64,000 nucleotides of DNA from Bacteroidales bacterium (GTDB lineage: Bacteria > Bacteroidota > Bacteroidia > Bacteroidales > UBA932). The stretch lies in NCBI GenBank assembly GCA_017471045.1, contig JAFUWZ010000011.1:124001-188000 (forward strand), in the 5' to 3' direction. Both the position numbers and the translations under genes were made by a program. Below, piece after piece: positions 16,972-25,694 of the stretch. The notes under the pieces were generated by a model. That model was not told where the DNA came from. It did no database searches and saw only the letters and a list, made by a program, of their open reading frames with translations. Every line of letters starts with the position of its first letter. The stretch's first letter is position 1.

Positions 16972-17814
16972 ATGAGCCGGAACAGCATCCCCTTCACCAA
17001 GATGCAGGGACTGGGCAATGATTATATCTACATCAATACCCTGGAGCACCCGGTCCCGGATCCCGCCGCCTTCTCGCGGCGTTGGAGCGACCGCCGCACC
17101 GGGATCGGATCGGATGGCCTGATCCTGATCGGAGGGTCGCAGCGGGCCGATTTCTCCATGCGTATCTTCAACGCGGACGGGTCCGAAGCCCGGATGTGCG
17201 GCAACGGCGCCCGCTGCGTGGGCAAGTACCTCCACGACAAGGGACTGACCGACAAGACGGAGATCTCCCTGGAGACGCTCTCCGGGATCAAGACGCTGAC
17301 GCTGCTCCCGGATGCGCAGGGCGCCGTCTCCCGGGTCAGCGTGGAGATGGGAGCCGGCCTGCCCCTGGCCGTCCGGAGGGCGGAGGGCGTTTTCCTCGAA
17401 GAGGAGATCGAAGCTGCCGGACGGGTCTTCAGGGGCTCGGCGATCGACGTGGGCAATCCCCACCTCGTCCTTTTGGTCGAAGACGCCCTGGCTGCGCCCG
17501 TCGCCGCGGCGGGGCCCGAGCTGGAACGGCATCCCATGTTCCCCGACCGGGCCAACATCGAGTTTGCCCAGGTACTGGACGAGCGCCACATCCGCCTGCG
17601 GGTCTGGGAGCGCGGCAGCGGCATCACCGCCGCCTGCGGGACCGGAGCCTGCGCCACGGTCGTCGCTGCGGCGATGGCCGGCAAGGTGTCTCCCCAAGGC
17701 TGTTCCGTCCTGATGGACGGAGGAGTGCTGGAAGTTTCCTGGGATCCCCGTACGCGCCGGGTCACGATGACCGGCCCGGCCGAAACCGTTTTTGAAGGCA
17801 CGATCGGCCTATGA
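16972..17814 (+). CDS. dapF: Diaminopimelate epimerase
   Basis: 280-aa cofactor-independent epimerase converting LL- to meso-diaminopimelate for peptidoglycan and lysine. Catalytic cysteines sit in MCGNGARC (near residue 77) and AACGTGAC (near 222). GNDYIYI at the start and RVWERGSGITAACGTGACA near the end are conserved. It begins 6 nt after glnN. Its stop overlaps the dapL relic start by 4 nt, the arrangement expected for an original dapF-dapL pair. Confidence 0.96.
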   Translation: MSRNSIPFTKMQGLGNDYIYINTLEHPVPDPAAFSRRWSDRRTGIGSDGLILIGGSQRADFSMRIFNADGSEARMCGNGARCVGKYLHDKGLTDKTEISLETLSGIKTLTLLPDAQGAVSRVSVEMGAGLPLAVRRAEGVFLEEEIEAAGRVFRGSAIDVGNPHLVLLVEDALAAPVAAAGPELERHPMFPDRANIEFAQVLDERHIRLRVWERGSGITAACGTGACATVVAAAMAGKVSPQGCSVLMDGGVLEVSWDPRTRRVTMTGPAETVFEGTIGL

Positions 17815-18080
17815 CCCAGATCAAGAAAGGATTCCTGGACCTGGAACACCACTATCTGTTCCAAGAGACCGCGCGCAGGGTCGCCGCCTTCCGTGAGTCG
17901 CATCCCGGCGCCAACCTGATCGCGCTGGGGATCGGCGACGTCACGCGGCCGCTGGCCCCGGCCGTCATCCGCCAGGGACTCTCCGATGCGGGCCTGAAGG
18001 CCTTCGGCGGCGAGAATGCGCCCTATGTCTGGGTCCGGGAAGCCATGGAACGCATCAAAACCTGCCTGCATGGACTTTAA
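17811..18080 (+). pseudogene. dapL: LL-diaminopimelate aminotransferase relic, internally deleted
   Basis: 89-codon open frame made of three DapL pieces. Residues 1-53 match the N-terminus (YLFQETARRVAAF...LIALGIGDVTRPLAPAVI). Residues 54-75 (RQGLSDAGLKAFGGENAPYVWV) match a segment near residue 330-350 of the intact enzyme. The end (EAMERIKTCLHGL) matches the extreme C-terminus. Intact DapL is about 410 aa; the PLP-lysine region is gone, so it cannot be an aminotransferase. The frame is preserved across both junctions. It overlaps purF by 11 nt. Confidence 0.8.
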
Positions 18081-19467
18081 ACTCGATAACCGGGAGTTGC
18101 ATGAGGAGTGCGGGGTCGTCGCCCTGTACGGTGTTGAGGACGCTGCGCGGAAAGCATATGTCGCGCTCCGGAGCCTCCAGCACCGGGGGCAGCAAGGCTG
18201 CGGCATCGCCACCCTCGGCCCGTCGGGCGCCATCCGGCTGCACAGGGGGCCGGGACTGGTACGCCAGGTATTCTCTGACGCGGACCTCGAAAGGCTTCCG
18301 GGATCTTCCTGCATCGGACACGTGCGCTACCCGACGACCGAAGTCGGCGGTCCCGAGAACATCCAGCCGTTCCAGATGACGGACAGCCAGGGCTGTTTCG
18401 CCTTGGCGCACAACGGGAACATCATCAACGCCGGCATCTTGCACCAGCGGCTGGAAAGTGAGGGCCGCCTCTTCCTGTCCACTTCGGACAGTGAACTGAC
18501 CGGGCATCTGATCGGGGAAGCCCAGGCCCGGCTGGGGCTGGCCGAAGGCATCCTTTCCGCCATCCGGGTCCTGGATGGCGCCTTCGCCCTGGTGATCCTG
18601 ACGCCCGACGCCATTTATGCGTGCCGGGACCGCTACGGCTTCCGGCCGCTTTCGATCGGCACGCTCGGCGACGGGTATCTCATCGCGAGCGAGACCTGTG
18701 CCTTCCGCGAGTTGGGCGCCCGTTTCCTGCGGGATATCGAGCCCGGGGAAACCGTCGTCGTGGATCGGGGCGGGCTGCACAGCCTCTATCGGACTGAGTC
18801 AGCCCGGCGCGGACTGTGTGCCATGGAATATATCTATTTCGCCCGTCCCGACAGCATCCTGGAGGGCTTGAGCGCCTATTCGTTCCGGAAAGCGGCCGGG
18901 CGTCTCCTCTGGGAGGAACATCCCGTGGAAGCCGACCTGGTCACGGGCGTACCCGAGTCCGGCCTCGCGGCCGCCCTGGGATTCGCCCAGGCCGGCCGGA
19001 TCCCTTTTGAGACTGGCCTGATCAAGAATTTCTACGTCGCCCGGACCTTCATCCAGCCGGCCCAGCACATGCGGGACCTCGCGGTCCGCATGAAGTTTTC
19101 CCCGCTCCCGGAGACCCTGCGCGGCCAGCGCATCGCCGTCATCGACGACTCGATCGTCCGGGGAACGACGCTGCGCCAGCTGGTCCGGATGTTCCGGGAT
19201 GCGGGGGCAAAGGAGGTCCACGTCCGCATCGCCAGTCCCCGGTACGCCTATCCCTGCTATTACGGCATCGACACCGGTTCCCGCGCCCAGCTGATCGGCG
19301 CGGACCACGACGAAGCGTGGATCTGCCGCTTCCTGGGAGCGGACTCGCTCGGCTACCTTTCCGAAGAGGCGGTGCGCACTGCGGCGGGCGGACTTCCGCT
19401 ATGCACGGCCTGCTTCAACGGACGCTATCCCACCGACCTGTACGGTCACGATCCTTTTACCGAATAA
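18070..19467 (+). CDS. purF: Amidophosphoribosyltransferase (glutamine PRPP amidotransferase)
   Basis: First enzyme of purine synthesis; transfers Gln amide nitrogen to PRPP. 465 aa from ATG 18070. A 13-residue propeptide precedes the Ntn nucleophile Cys14 (EECGVVALYG), and the PRPP loop is IAVIDDSIVRGTT. Four cysteines (LCAMEYIYF, YPCYYGID, LCTACFNGRYP) match those holding the 4Fe-4S cluster in the Bacillus-type enzyme. It is a glutamine consumer inside the glutamine-leader operon. The frame continues upstream of 18070, but without family similarity. Confidence 0.96.
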   Translation: MDFKLDNRELHEECGVVALYGVEDAARKAYVALRSLQHRGQQGCGIATLGPSGAIRLHRGPGLVRQVFSDADLERLPGSSCIGHVRYPTTEVGGPENIQPFQMTDSQGCFALAHNGNIINAGILHQRLESEGRLFLSTSDSELTGHLIGEAQARLGLAEGILSAIRVLDGAFALVILTPDAIYACRDRYGFRPLSIGTLGDGYLIASETCAFRELGARFLRDIEPGETVVVDRGGLHSLYRTESARRGLCAMEYIYFARPDSILEGLSAYSFRKAAGRLLWEEHPVEADLVTGVPESGLAAALGFAQAGRIPFETGLIKNFYVARTFIQPAQHMRDLAVRMKFSPLPETLRGQRIAVIDDSIVRGTTLRQLVRMFRDAGAKEVHVRIASPRYAYPCYYGIDTGSRAQLIGADHDEAWICRFLGADSLGYLSEEAVRTAAGGLPLCTACFNGRYPTDLYGHDPFTE

Positions 19468-19484
19468 ATCATTGACAGAAAGAT

Positions 19485-20756
19485 ATGGAACCCAACAAAT
19501 TAGACGTAGTCCTCGGCCTCCAGTGGGGCGATGAGGGAAAAGGCAAAGTGGTGGACGTCCTGACGCCCGCCTACCGGATTGTCGCCCGCTTCCAGGGCGG
19601 CCCGAATGCCGGCCATTCGCTGGTCTTCGGCGGGAAGACCTTCGTATTGCACACCATCCCGTCCGGCATTTTCCGCGACGGCACGCTCAACGTGATCGGC
19701 AACGGGGTGGTCATCGATCCGGTGATCTTGATGGAGGAGGTCCGCCAGATCCGCCCGATGGGCATCGATGTCGCTTCCAAGCTCGTGATCTCCAAGCGCG
19801 CCCACCTGATCCTGCCCACGCACCGGATGCTGGACGCCGCCAGCGAAAGCGCCATGGGCAAGGCCAAGATCGGTTCGACCCTCAAGGGCATCGGCCCCAC
19901 CTATGCCGACAAGACGGGGCGCAACGGATTGCGGGTCTCAGACCTTCTGGCGCCGGATTTCACGGCCCGCTATGCTGCGCTCAAGCAGCGGCACCTGGCG
20001 CTGCTCGCCGGCTACGCCCCTCTCTCCTTTGACCTGGAACAGGCGGAGCGGGAGTGGCTGCACGCGGTGGATGAAGTGAAACAGTTCCGGCTCGAGGATA
20101 CGGAGTTCCTGCTCAACCAGGCCTTGGACGAGGGCATCCCCGTCTTGGCGGAGGGCGCCCAGGGCTCCCTGCTGGACATCGATTTCGGCGCGTACCCCTA
20201 CGTGACTTCCTCCAATACCCTGGCGGCCGGCGCCTGCACCGGACTGGGGATCGCCCCGGGCCGAATCGGATCGGTCTATGGTATTTTCAAGGCCTATTGC
20301 ACCCGGGTCGGCAGCGGTCCCTTCCCGACGGAGCTCTTCGATGCCGACGGAGAGCGGCTGCGGGCGGTCGGTCACGAATTCGGCGCCACGACGGGACGGC
20401 CCCGCCGCACAGGCTGGCTGGACCTCCCCGCCCTCAAGTATTCCGTGATGATGAACGGGGTGACCGACCTGATCCTGATGAAGTCCGACGTGCTGGACGG
20501 GTTCGATGCCATCAAGGTGGCCGTCGGCTACCGCAAGGACGGGCAGATCCGGGAGCGCTTCTCGTCCGATTGTGAAGACGCGGAGCCGGTTTTCAAGACC
20601 TTCCCCGGCTGGAAGACCGCACTCGGCGGCATCCGTTCGTACGAAGACCTGCCCCAGGCCTTCAAGGATTTTCTCGCTTTCATCGAGCAGCAAACCGGCT
20701 GTCCCGTCCGGATCGTCTCCGTCGGCCCGGACCGCGACGCTGTGATCCGGCGGTAG
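19485..20756 (+). CDS. purA: Adenylosuccinate synthetase
   Basis: 423-aa GTP-dependent enzyme joining IMP and aspartate on the AMP branch. WGDEGKGK at residues 14-21 is the P-loop; GPNAGHS, GIGPTYADKTGRNGLR and TTGRPRRTGWLDL are conserved. Length is normal. It lies 17 nt after purF, the last gene of the operon, and converges on efp with inverted repeats between. Confidence 0.97.
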   Translation: MEPNKLDVVLGLQWGDEGKGKVVDVLTPAYRIVARFQGGPNAGHSLVFGGKTFVLHTIPSGIFRDGTLNVIGNGVVIDPVILMEEVRQIRPMGIDVASKLVISKRAHLILPTHRMLDAASESAMGKAKIGSTLKGIGPTYADKTGRNGLRVSDLLAPDFTARYAALKQRHLALLAGYAPLSFDLEQAEREWLHAVDEVKQFRLEDTEFLLNQALDEGIPVLAEGAQGSLLDIDFGAYPYVTSSNTLAAGACTGLGIAPGRIGSVYGIFKAYCTRVGSGPFPTELFDADGERLRAVGHEFGATTGRPRRTGWLDLPALKYSVMMNGVTDLILMKSDVLDGFDAIKVAVGYRKDGQIRERFSSDCEDAEPVFKTFPGWKTALGGIRSYEDLPQAFKDFLAFIEQQTGCPVRIVSVGPDRDAVIRR

Positions 20757-20781
20757 CGCCGACGGGGTCTTGGCTGTGCGC

Positions 20782-20878
20782 ATACCGTTCCCTCCGTCCC
20801 AAACTGACGGACGGAGGGAGCAAAAACCCAGGTAAAACGTCGCCTACGTCCCGCCAAAGGGGACAGAGGGAACGGTAT
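20782..20878. repeat. Inverted repeat with competing hairpin after purA
   Basis: ATACCGTTCCCTC (20782-20794) is perfectly complementary to GAGGGAACGGTAT (20866-20878); after one mismatch GTCCC/GGGAC continues the stem. A second hairpin uses part of the same left arm: CCCTCCGTCC (20790-20799) with GGACGGAGGG (20809-20818). The two folds are mutually exclusive. The element lies downstream of purA, facing efp. No T-run follows, so it is not a simple terminator. Confidence 0.75.
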
Positions 20879-20904
20879 TAGGTTGACTTTACACTTATAT
20901 ATAA

Positions 20905-20933
20905 AATCCGGCCACCGAAAGGATGGCCGGATT
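20905..20933 (-). terminator. Terminator of efp
   Basis: AATCCGGCCA (20905-20914) and TGGCCGGATT (20924-20933) form a perfect 10-bp stem with a 9-nt loop. Read on the minus strand it follows the efp stop (20957) and is succeeded by TTTTATATATA, as expected for an intrinsic terminator. Confidence 0.75.
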
Positions 20934-20956
20934 CATGATTGGATCGAATCGAGGGA

Positions 20957-21526
20957 CTATTTGACCCGCTGGCCGTAGCTGCGGTCGGTCGTGTTGACCG
21001 TAATCGTCTCACCGGTCTCGATGAAGAGCGGGACCATGATCTTGGCGCCGGTCTCGAGGGTGACCTCCTTGAGGGCGCTGGAAGAAGCGGTGTTGCCCTT
21101 GACGGCGGGTTCGGAATAGGTCACCTGAAGGGTCACGTAGGTGGGCAGTTCGCAGGTCAGGCAGCGCTCCTCAGGCTCAGTGAGGAACATCATCTCCACG
21201 TGCTGGCCTTCTTTCATGAGGTCGGCATTCTCGACGACCTCGTGGGGCAGGGTGATCTGTTCGTAGGTCTCTTCGTGCATGAAGTTGAAGGCTTCTCCGT
21301 CATCATAGAGGAACTGGTAGGGACGACGCTCGACGGAGATGACGTCGATCTTGGCACCGGCGGTGAAAGTGTTCTCCAGGATGCGGCCATTCTCGAGGTT
21401 GCGGAGTTTGGTCTTGACGAAAGCGGGGCCCTTGCCCGGCTTGACATGCTGGAAATAGACGACCACGCACGGTTTGCCGTTGTAGTCGATGTAAAGACCG
21501 TTCTTGAAATCAGCTGTTGTTGCCAT
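20957..21526 (-). CDS. efp: Translation elongation factor P
   Basis: 189-aa three-domain protein that relieves ribosome stalling at proline runs. The domain I loop HVKPGKGPAF places Lys32 at the tip facing the peptidyl-transferase centre. The C-terminal OB domains include GAKIMVPLFIETGETITVNTTDRSYGQRVK, close to consensus. It is monocistronic, with its own promoter and terminator. Confidence 0.97.
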   Translation of the reverse strand: MATTADFKNGLYIDYNGKPCVVVYFQHVKPGKGPAFVKTKLRNLENGRILENTFTAGAKIDVISVERRPYQFLYDDGEAFNFMHEETYEQITLPHEVVENADLMKEGQHVEMMFLTEPEERCLTCELPTYVTLQVTYSEPAVKGNTASSSALKEVTLETGAKIMVPLFIETGETITVNTTDRSYGQRVK

Positions 21527-21566
21527 ATAAACTCAAATTATTGTTGATTGCAAGTGATTTGACCCG

Positions 21567-21598
21567 CAAATGTAATCATTTGCCGGATAACTTGCAAA
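21567..21598 (-). promoter_or_regulatory. Promoter of efp
   Basis: On the minus strand TTTG (21598-21595) and TACATTTG (21574-21567) are 20 nt apart, a full Bacteroidetes consensus. The leader to the efp ATG (21526) would be about 35 nt. Confidence 0.7.
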
Positions 21599-21709
21599 CA
21601 GTCCGCACCGCCATGCCCGGCCAAAAGGGAGGAGTCAGCCCGACACTACAGGTTGCGGACGAAAGCGACATGCCGGCAGCATCGCGGCGGCGAGCGGTGG
21701 AAAGGGACA

Positions 21710-23179
21710 CTAGCGTTTCCGGAGCGCGGCAAGGAGAGTGCCGGTGAGGAAAAGGGTCAGTGTGCCGAGGGCGATGGAGAGGTTGACGTGGATGAAGGGG
21801 GAAAGGCCCGGCAGTCGCTGGCCGAAGGTGATGAAGACCACGACGAGCAGGCCCAGCACCGTGGCGATAGCGGCCTGCGAGGAGGTCGTCCGCTTCGAGA
21901 AGGCGCCCAGCAGGAAGAGGCCGAGCATACCGCCCGACAGGACACTCTGCATCCCCCACCAGGCCGTGAGGGCGCTTTCCACATTCATCACGGCCACGGC
22001 CACACAGATCGAGGCGGCCGTCAGCAGCACCGTCATGGAGCGCAGGAAACGGATGTTGCGCCCGGCGACGGAAGCCTTCGACGGGAAGAAGCGCTTGTAA
22101 TAATCTTCCAGGAGGACCGTGGAGCCGGAATTGAGGGTGGCCGCCACAGTACTCATCGCCGCAGCGATGATCGCCGCGACCAGCAAGCCGCTGATCCCGT
22201 GCGGCAGGCGATGGACGATGTACCAGGGAAAGACCGCATCGGACTGCGCCACCACCTCGGTCGGGATCAGCCCCGGATGCGTGGCGCTGAACATCCACAG
22301 CAGCGTGCCGACCAGCACGAAAAGCAGGGTGCCGGGAATATACATCATGGCCCCGGAGAAAGCCGACTTGACAGCGGATCTCTCATCCTTGGCAGCGACG
22401 TAGCGTTGCGTGAAGCTCTGGTCGATGCCGTAGTTTTGCAAGTTGATGCAGAGGCCATACAGGAATGAAACCCAGAACGTTTCGATCCCCCATTCCTTGA
22501 GCGAGAAGGAACCCAGGCTGAACTTGCCCGCATCCCAGGCCATCCGGAAGCCGTTCCCGAGCCCGCCGGGGATGTTGAAGCACAGGCTGACGATCACCGC
22601 CAGCGTGCCGAGCAGCAGGATCAGGGACTGGATGGCGTCGGCCCAGATCACGGCCTTGAAGCCGCCCAGCATCGAATAGAGCATCGTCACGATGCCCGTC
22701 ACGACAATGATCCAGAAACAGGAGAAGCCCAGGGCGGATTTGAGCGTCAGCGCCAGCAGGAACAGGATGACGCCACTGCGAGCTGTCTGCATGATCAGGA
22801 AACAGGCGCTGGCGTAGATGCGCGCCCAAGGGCCGAAGCGCTCCTCAAGGAAGCTGTAGGCACTGACCGAAGCCGAACGGCGATAGAAAGGCACGAACCA
22901 TTTCGCGGCCACGAAGGCCGCGATCGGAATGGTCAGCGTCAGGACGAAACAGTTCCAGTTGCTCAGGTAGGCCTTCGCCGGCAAGGCGAGGAAAGAGATG
23001 GAACTGACCTGCGTCGCAAAGATGGACAGGGCGATCGCCCAGCCGGGAATGTGACCGCCGCCGGTCGTGAAGGTCCGGGCATCCCGGCCTCCTTTCCTGA
23101 AATAGAAGGAGCAACCGAAAAGCGTGATGCCGATCAGATAAACGGCGATGATGACGAGGTCAAGGGCGCTGGTCTGCAT
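21710..23179 (-). CDS. Sodium:solute symporter (SSS family)
   Basis: 489-aa polytopic membrane protein with about 13 predicted helices. The N-terminus DLVIIAVYLIGITLFGCSFYFRKGGRDARTFTTGGGHIPGWAIALSIFATQVSSISF and the GGFKAVIWADAIQSLIL segment are typical of the SGLT/SSS fold; sialic acid or sugar/organic acid transport are usual roles but the substrate cannot be read. It is last in the minus-strand cluster M48 protease-cmk-ispH-symporter, 12 nt after ispH. Confidence 0.88.
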   Translation of the reverse strand: MQTSALDLVIIAVYLIGITLFGCSFYFRKGGRDARTFTTGGGHIPGWAIALSIFATQVSSISFLALPAKAYLSNWNCFVLTLTIPIAAFVAAKWFVPFYRRSASVSAYSFLEERFGPWARIYASACFLIMQTARSGVILFLLALTLKSALGFSCFWIIVVTGIVTMLYSMLGGFKAVIWADAIQSLILLLGTLAVIVSLCFNIPGGLGNGFRMAWDAGKFSLGSFSLKEWGIETFWVSFLYGLCINLQNYGIDQSFTQRYVAAKDERSAVKSAFSGAMMYIPGTLLFVLVGTLLWMFSATHPGLIPTEVVAQSDAVFPWYIVHRLPHGISGLLVAAIIAAAMSTVAATLNSGSTVLLEDYYKRFFPSKASVAGRNIRFLRSMTVLLTAASICVAVAVMNVESALTAWWGMQSVLSGGMLGLFLLGAFSKRTTSSQAAIATVLGLLVVVFITFGQRLPGLSPFIHVNLSIALGTLTLFLTGTLLAALRKR

Positions 23180-23191
23180 GGGCGTACGGGA

Positions 23192-24100
23192 TCAAAGGGT
23201 CAGGCTGGCTATCCGGCCGGCGACTTGATCAAGCAGCCATTTCGGCGTGGAAGTGGCGCCGCTCACGCCGACCTTGTCGTCGGGGCGGAACCACTCTTTC
23301 CGGACCTCCGCCTCGGAGCTGACAAGGAACGTCCGTATATTCAGCGACTTGCAAAGACTGAAGAGGACCGTCCCGTTGGAGCTGGTCTTTCCGGCCACGA
23401 AGATGACGACGTCATGCTGCGTCGCAAAGGCCGTCAGGTTCTCGTGCCGGCGCGCCACCTGCGTGCAGATCGTATCATGTACGGTCAGGGCGGCGGGATC
23501 TGTCAGGGAGACGCGCAGGAGAGAAGCTACCACCGCATACTCTTCCGGGCTTTTGGTCGTTTGTGAGAAGAGTTCTATCCGGCCGTCGCGGCGGATGGTC
23601 CCGTCGGACAGGAAAGCGCGCAGCATGTCCGGGGCTTCGACGACGATGGCGTCCCCGTCGACCTGGCCGACCAGGCCCAGCACTTCCGCATGGCCGATCC
23701 GGCCGAAAATGACGATCTGGCCGGGACGGCCCGACGTCTGCAGGCGGTCATAGGCAGCCCGGATGTCCTGTTGCAGTTTCAAGACGACAGGGCAGGTGCA
23801 ATCGACCACTTCAAAACCCAAGCCGGCCGCCCGGCGGTAAGTGGACGGAGGCTCGCCGTGGGCGCGGATCAGCAGGGAAAGTTCCCCCCGGGCTGCCAGG
23901 CTGGGCAGGTCTTCCTGGGAAACCGATACCAGCCCCCGGCGGGAGAGCCGGCTCAACTCTTCGTCATTATGGACGATGGATCCAAGAGAATACAAGGTCC
24001 GGCCGGGATGCTCCGACAGGAAGCGCTCCGCACTGCCGATGGCACGGATCACGCCTCCGCAAAACCCGGACTGCGGATCGATTTCGACCAGGAGACCCAT
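23192..24100 (-). CDS. ispH: 4-hydroxy-3-methylbut-2-enyl diphosphate reductase
   Basis: 302-aa last enzyme of the MEP isoprenoid pathway; reduces HMBPP to IPP and DMAPP through a 4Fe-4S cluster. Cluster cysteines appear in SGFCGGVIRAI (Cys14), DCTCPVV and DTICTQVARR; GVSGATSTPKWLLDQV near the C-terminus is conserved. It shares one base with the cmk stop (24100), so translation is likely coupled. Confidence 0.96.
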   Translation of the reverse strand: MGLLVEIDPQSGFCGGVIRAIGSAERFLSEHPGRTLYSLGSIVHNDEELSRLSRRGLVSVSQEDLPSLAARGELSLLIRAHGEPPSTYRRAAGLGFEVVDCTCPVVLKLQQDIRAAYDRLQTSGRPGQIVIFGRIGHAEVLGLVGQVDGDAIVVEAPDMLRAFLSDGTIRRDGRIELFSQTTKSPEEYAVVASLLRVSLTDPAALTVHDTICTQVARRHENLTAFATQHDVVIFVAGKTSSNGTVLFSLCKSLNIRTFLVSSEAEVRKEWFRPDDKVGVSGATSTPKWLLDQVAGRIASLTL

Positions 24101-24798
24101 CAGTCAAGGATGCCGAAACGACCGTGGATCAGGCCCTCGGTCCAGACGACCTCTTCCTTGAGGGTCATGTCGGAATTGTCCAGGATGAAGGCATCCCCGG
24201 CCCGTGCCAGTGGAGATACCTCCCGATGGGAGTCGATATAGTCGCGCTCCAGCAGGTTGGCCTTGACTTCCTCCCAGTCGGGCGTCTCCCCCTTGCCGAC
24301 CATCTCGTCGTAGCGGCGCCGGGTACGCACTTCGGTCGAGGCGGTCATGAAAATCTTCAGCTCGGCATCCGGAAAGACGGTCGTGCCGATGTCGCGGCCG
24401 TCCATCACGACCCGTTTGGCCGCACCGGCCTCGTGGAGTTTGTCGTCGACAAAGGCCCGCACGAAGGCGATGGCCGAGATGGGACTCACCTGGCCGGACA
24501 CTCTCAGCGAACGGATCTCAGCCTCGACGCAGCGATCCCCGATGAAGGTCTTGCTGCCCTCCGGGGTGTATTCGAAATGCAGGTCCAGTTCGCCCAGATG
24601 CGAGCGGAGGGCCTCCTCGTCGATGACGCCGTCCTCCGTGATGTAGCCGTGCTCCTGCGCGAACAGGGTCACGCCCCGGTACAAAGCGCCGGAATCCAGA
24701 TACAGGAAAGAAAACTCCTTGGCCAGGAGCTTGGCGAGCGTACTCTTGCCCGTGGACGAATAGCCGTCGATGGCAATGATAATATCGGGAACTTGCAT
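24100..24798 (-). CDS. cmk: Cytidylate kinase
   Basis: 232-aa kinase phosphorylating CMP and dCMP. P-loop GYSSTGKST near residue 12; SGALYRGVTLFA; RVVMDGRDIGTTVFPDAELKIFMTAS; and the C-terminal motif DYIDSHREVSPLARAGDAFILDNSDM. I choose ATG 24798; a GTG at 24807 is an in-frame alternative. Fused to neither neighbour, it lies 9 nt after the M48 gene and overlaps ispH by one base. Confidence 0.95.
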   Translation of the reverse strand: MQVPDIIIAIDGYSSTGKSTLAKLLAKEFSFLYLDSGALYRGVTLFAQEHGYITEDGVIDEEALRSHLGELDLHFEYTPEGSKTFIGDRCVEAEIRSLRVSGQVSPISAIAFVRAFVDDKLHEAGAAKRVVMDGRDIGTTVFPDAELKIFMTASTEVRTRRRYDEMVGKGETPDWEEVKANLLERDYIDSHREVSPLARAGDAFILDNSDMTLKEEVVWTEGLIHGRFGILD

Positions 24799-24807
24799 AG
24801 GCGGCAC

Positions 24808-25578
24808 TTACTTTTTCGTGGTGGCCACGTACGCATCCGCCTTCGCCTTCATCTTCTGGGACCGGAGGGCGCTGTCCGGATGGGACGAGAACATCTGCTG
24901 GATCTTGGTCTGGCTCTGGCTGTTCTGGGTCACGAGCTTGGCCAGGGCGTTGCCCATGCTGTAGGGGCTGTAGCCGTTGCCCACCGTGAATTCGAAACCG
25001 AACTCGTCGGCCGCAAGTTCCTGCTTCTGGGAATGTTGCGAATTGAGGTACGCTTCGCCCAGGTCGCCGAAGAGACCGGAGGTGACGGCGCCGAGCGAGC
25101 CGGCGGAAGCGACGGCATCCCGCAGCGCTGAGTTCATGTAGGCTTTCTTCATCGCGTTCTTGGAGTCCTTGTGGACGACGTGGCCGATCTCATGACCGAT
25201 GACGGCCAGCAGCTCGTTGTCGTCCATCAGGTCCATCAGGCCCGTATAGACCCGCACGGAGCCGTCGCCGCACGCGAAGGCGTTGACCTCGTCCTTCTTG
25301 TAAACCTTATAATTGAGGGTCAGGCCGGGGACCGTGATGCCGGAGACCAGCTTCATCAGGCGCTGGTGGTACTTGCCCGTCTCAATGACATTCTGGGCAT
25401 CAAGCTGCGCCACGCTCTGGCGGCACAGTTCCACAATCTGCTCATCAGAGATGGACGCGGCCATCGCCGCCTTGCCGACGGCCGAAGTCAGCGCATCCGT
25501 ATTCCAGTTGACGTTGGACAACACGCTGCAGCTGCACAGCATCGAGACGGCGATCAGAAGCGGGAAAAGTTTTTTCAT
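24808..25578 (-). CDS. M48-family zinc metalloprotease, lipoprotein
   Basis: 256 aa from ATG 25578. Lipoprotein signal MKKLFPLLIAVSMLCSCS (lipobox LCSC). Peptidase M48 core has HEIGHVVH near residue 128 (zinc histidines and catalytic Glu) and ELAADEFGFEF (third ligand Glu). This resembles the short periplasmic Loi/YcaL-type proteases that degrade misassembled outer-membrane proteins; that role is inferred. It heads the minus-strand cluster with cmk and ispH and is divergent from the first PUL gene. Confidence 0.9.
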   Translation of the reverse strand: MKKLFPLLIAVSMLCSCSVLSNVNWNTDALTSAVGKAAMAASISDEQIVELCRQSVAQLDAQNVIETGKYHQRLMKLVSGITVPGLTLNYKVYKKDEVNAFACGDGSVRVYTGLMDLMDDNELLAVIGHEIGHVVHKDSKNAMKKAYMNSALRDAVASAGSLGAVTSGLFGDLGEAYLNSQHSQKQELAADEFGFEFTVGNGYSPYSMGNALAKLVTQNSQSQTKIQQMFSSHPDSALRSQKMKAKADAYVATTKK

Positions 25579-25694
25579 ATCATTCGCATTTATCATTTCT
25601 TGCAGTTAGTAAAGGTAATACTTTTTTTTCAAAATGCTTGCCCGTTGCCCAAAAACTGACTATCTTGCTTCAAACAACCCCTTGGAAACGACTT

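Noticed and set aside
25610..25617. Minus-strand TACCTTTA as promoter for the M48-cmk-ispH cluster
   Set aside because: One mismatch in the -7 box and no -33 element at proper spacing; too weak to list as a feature.
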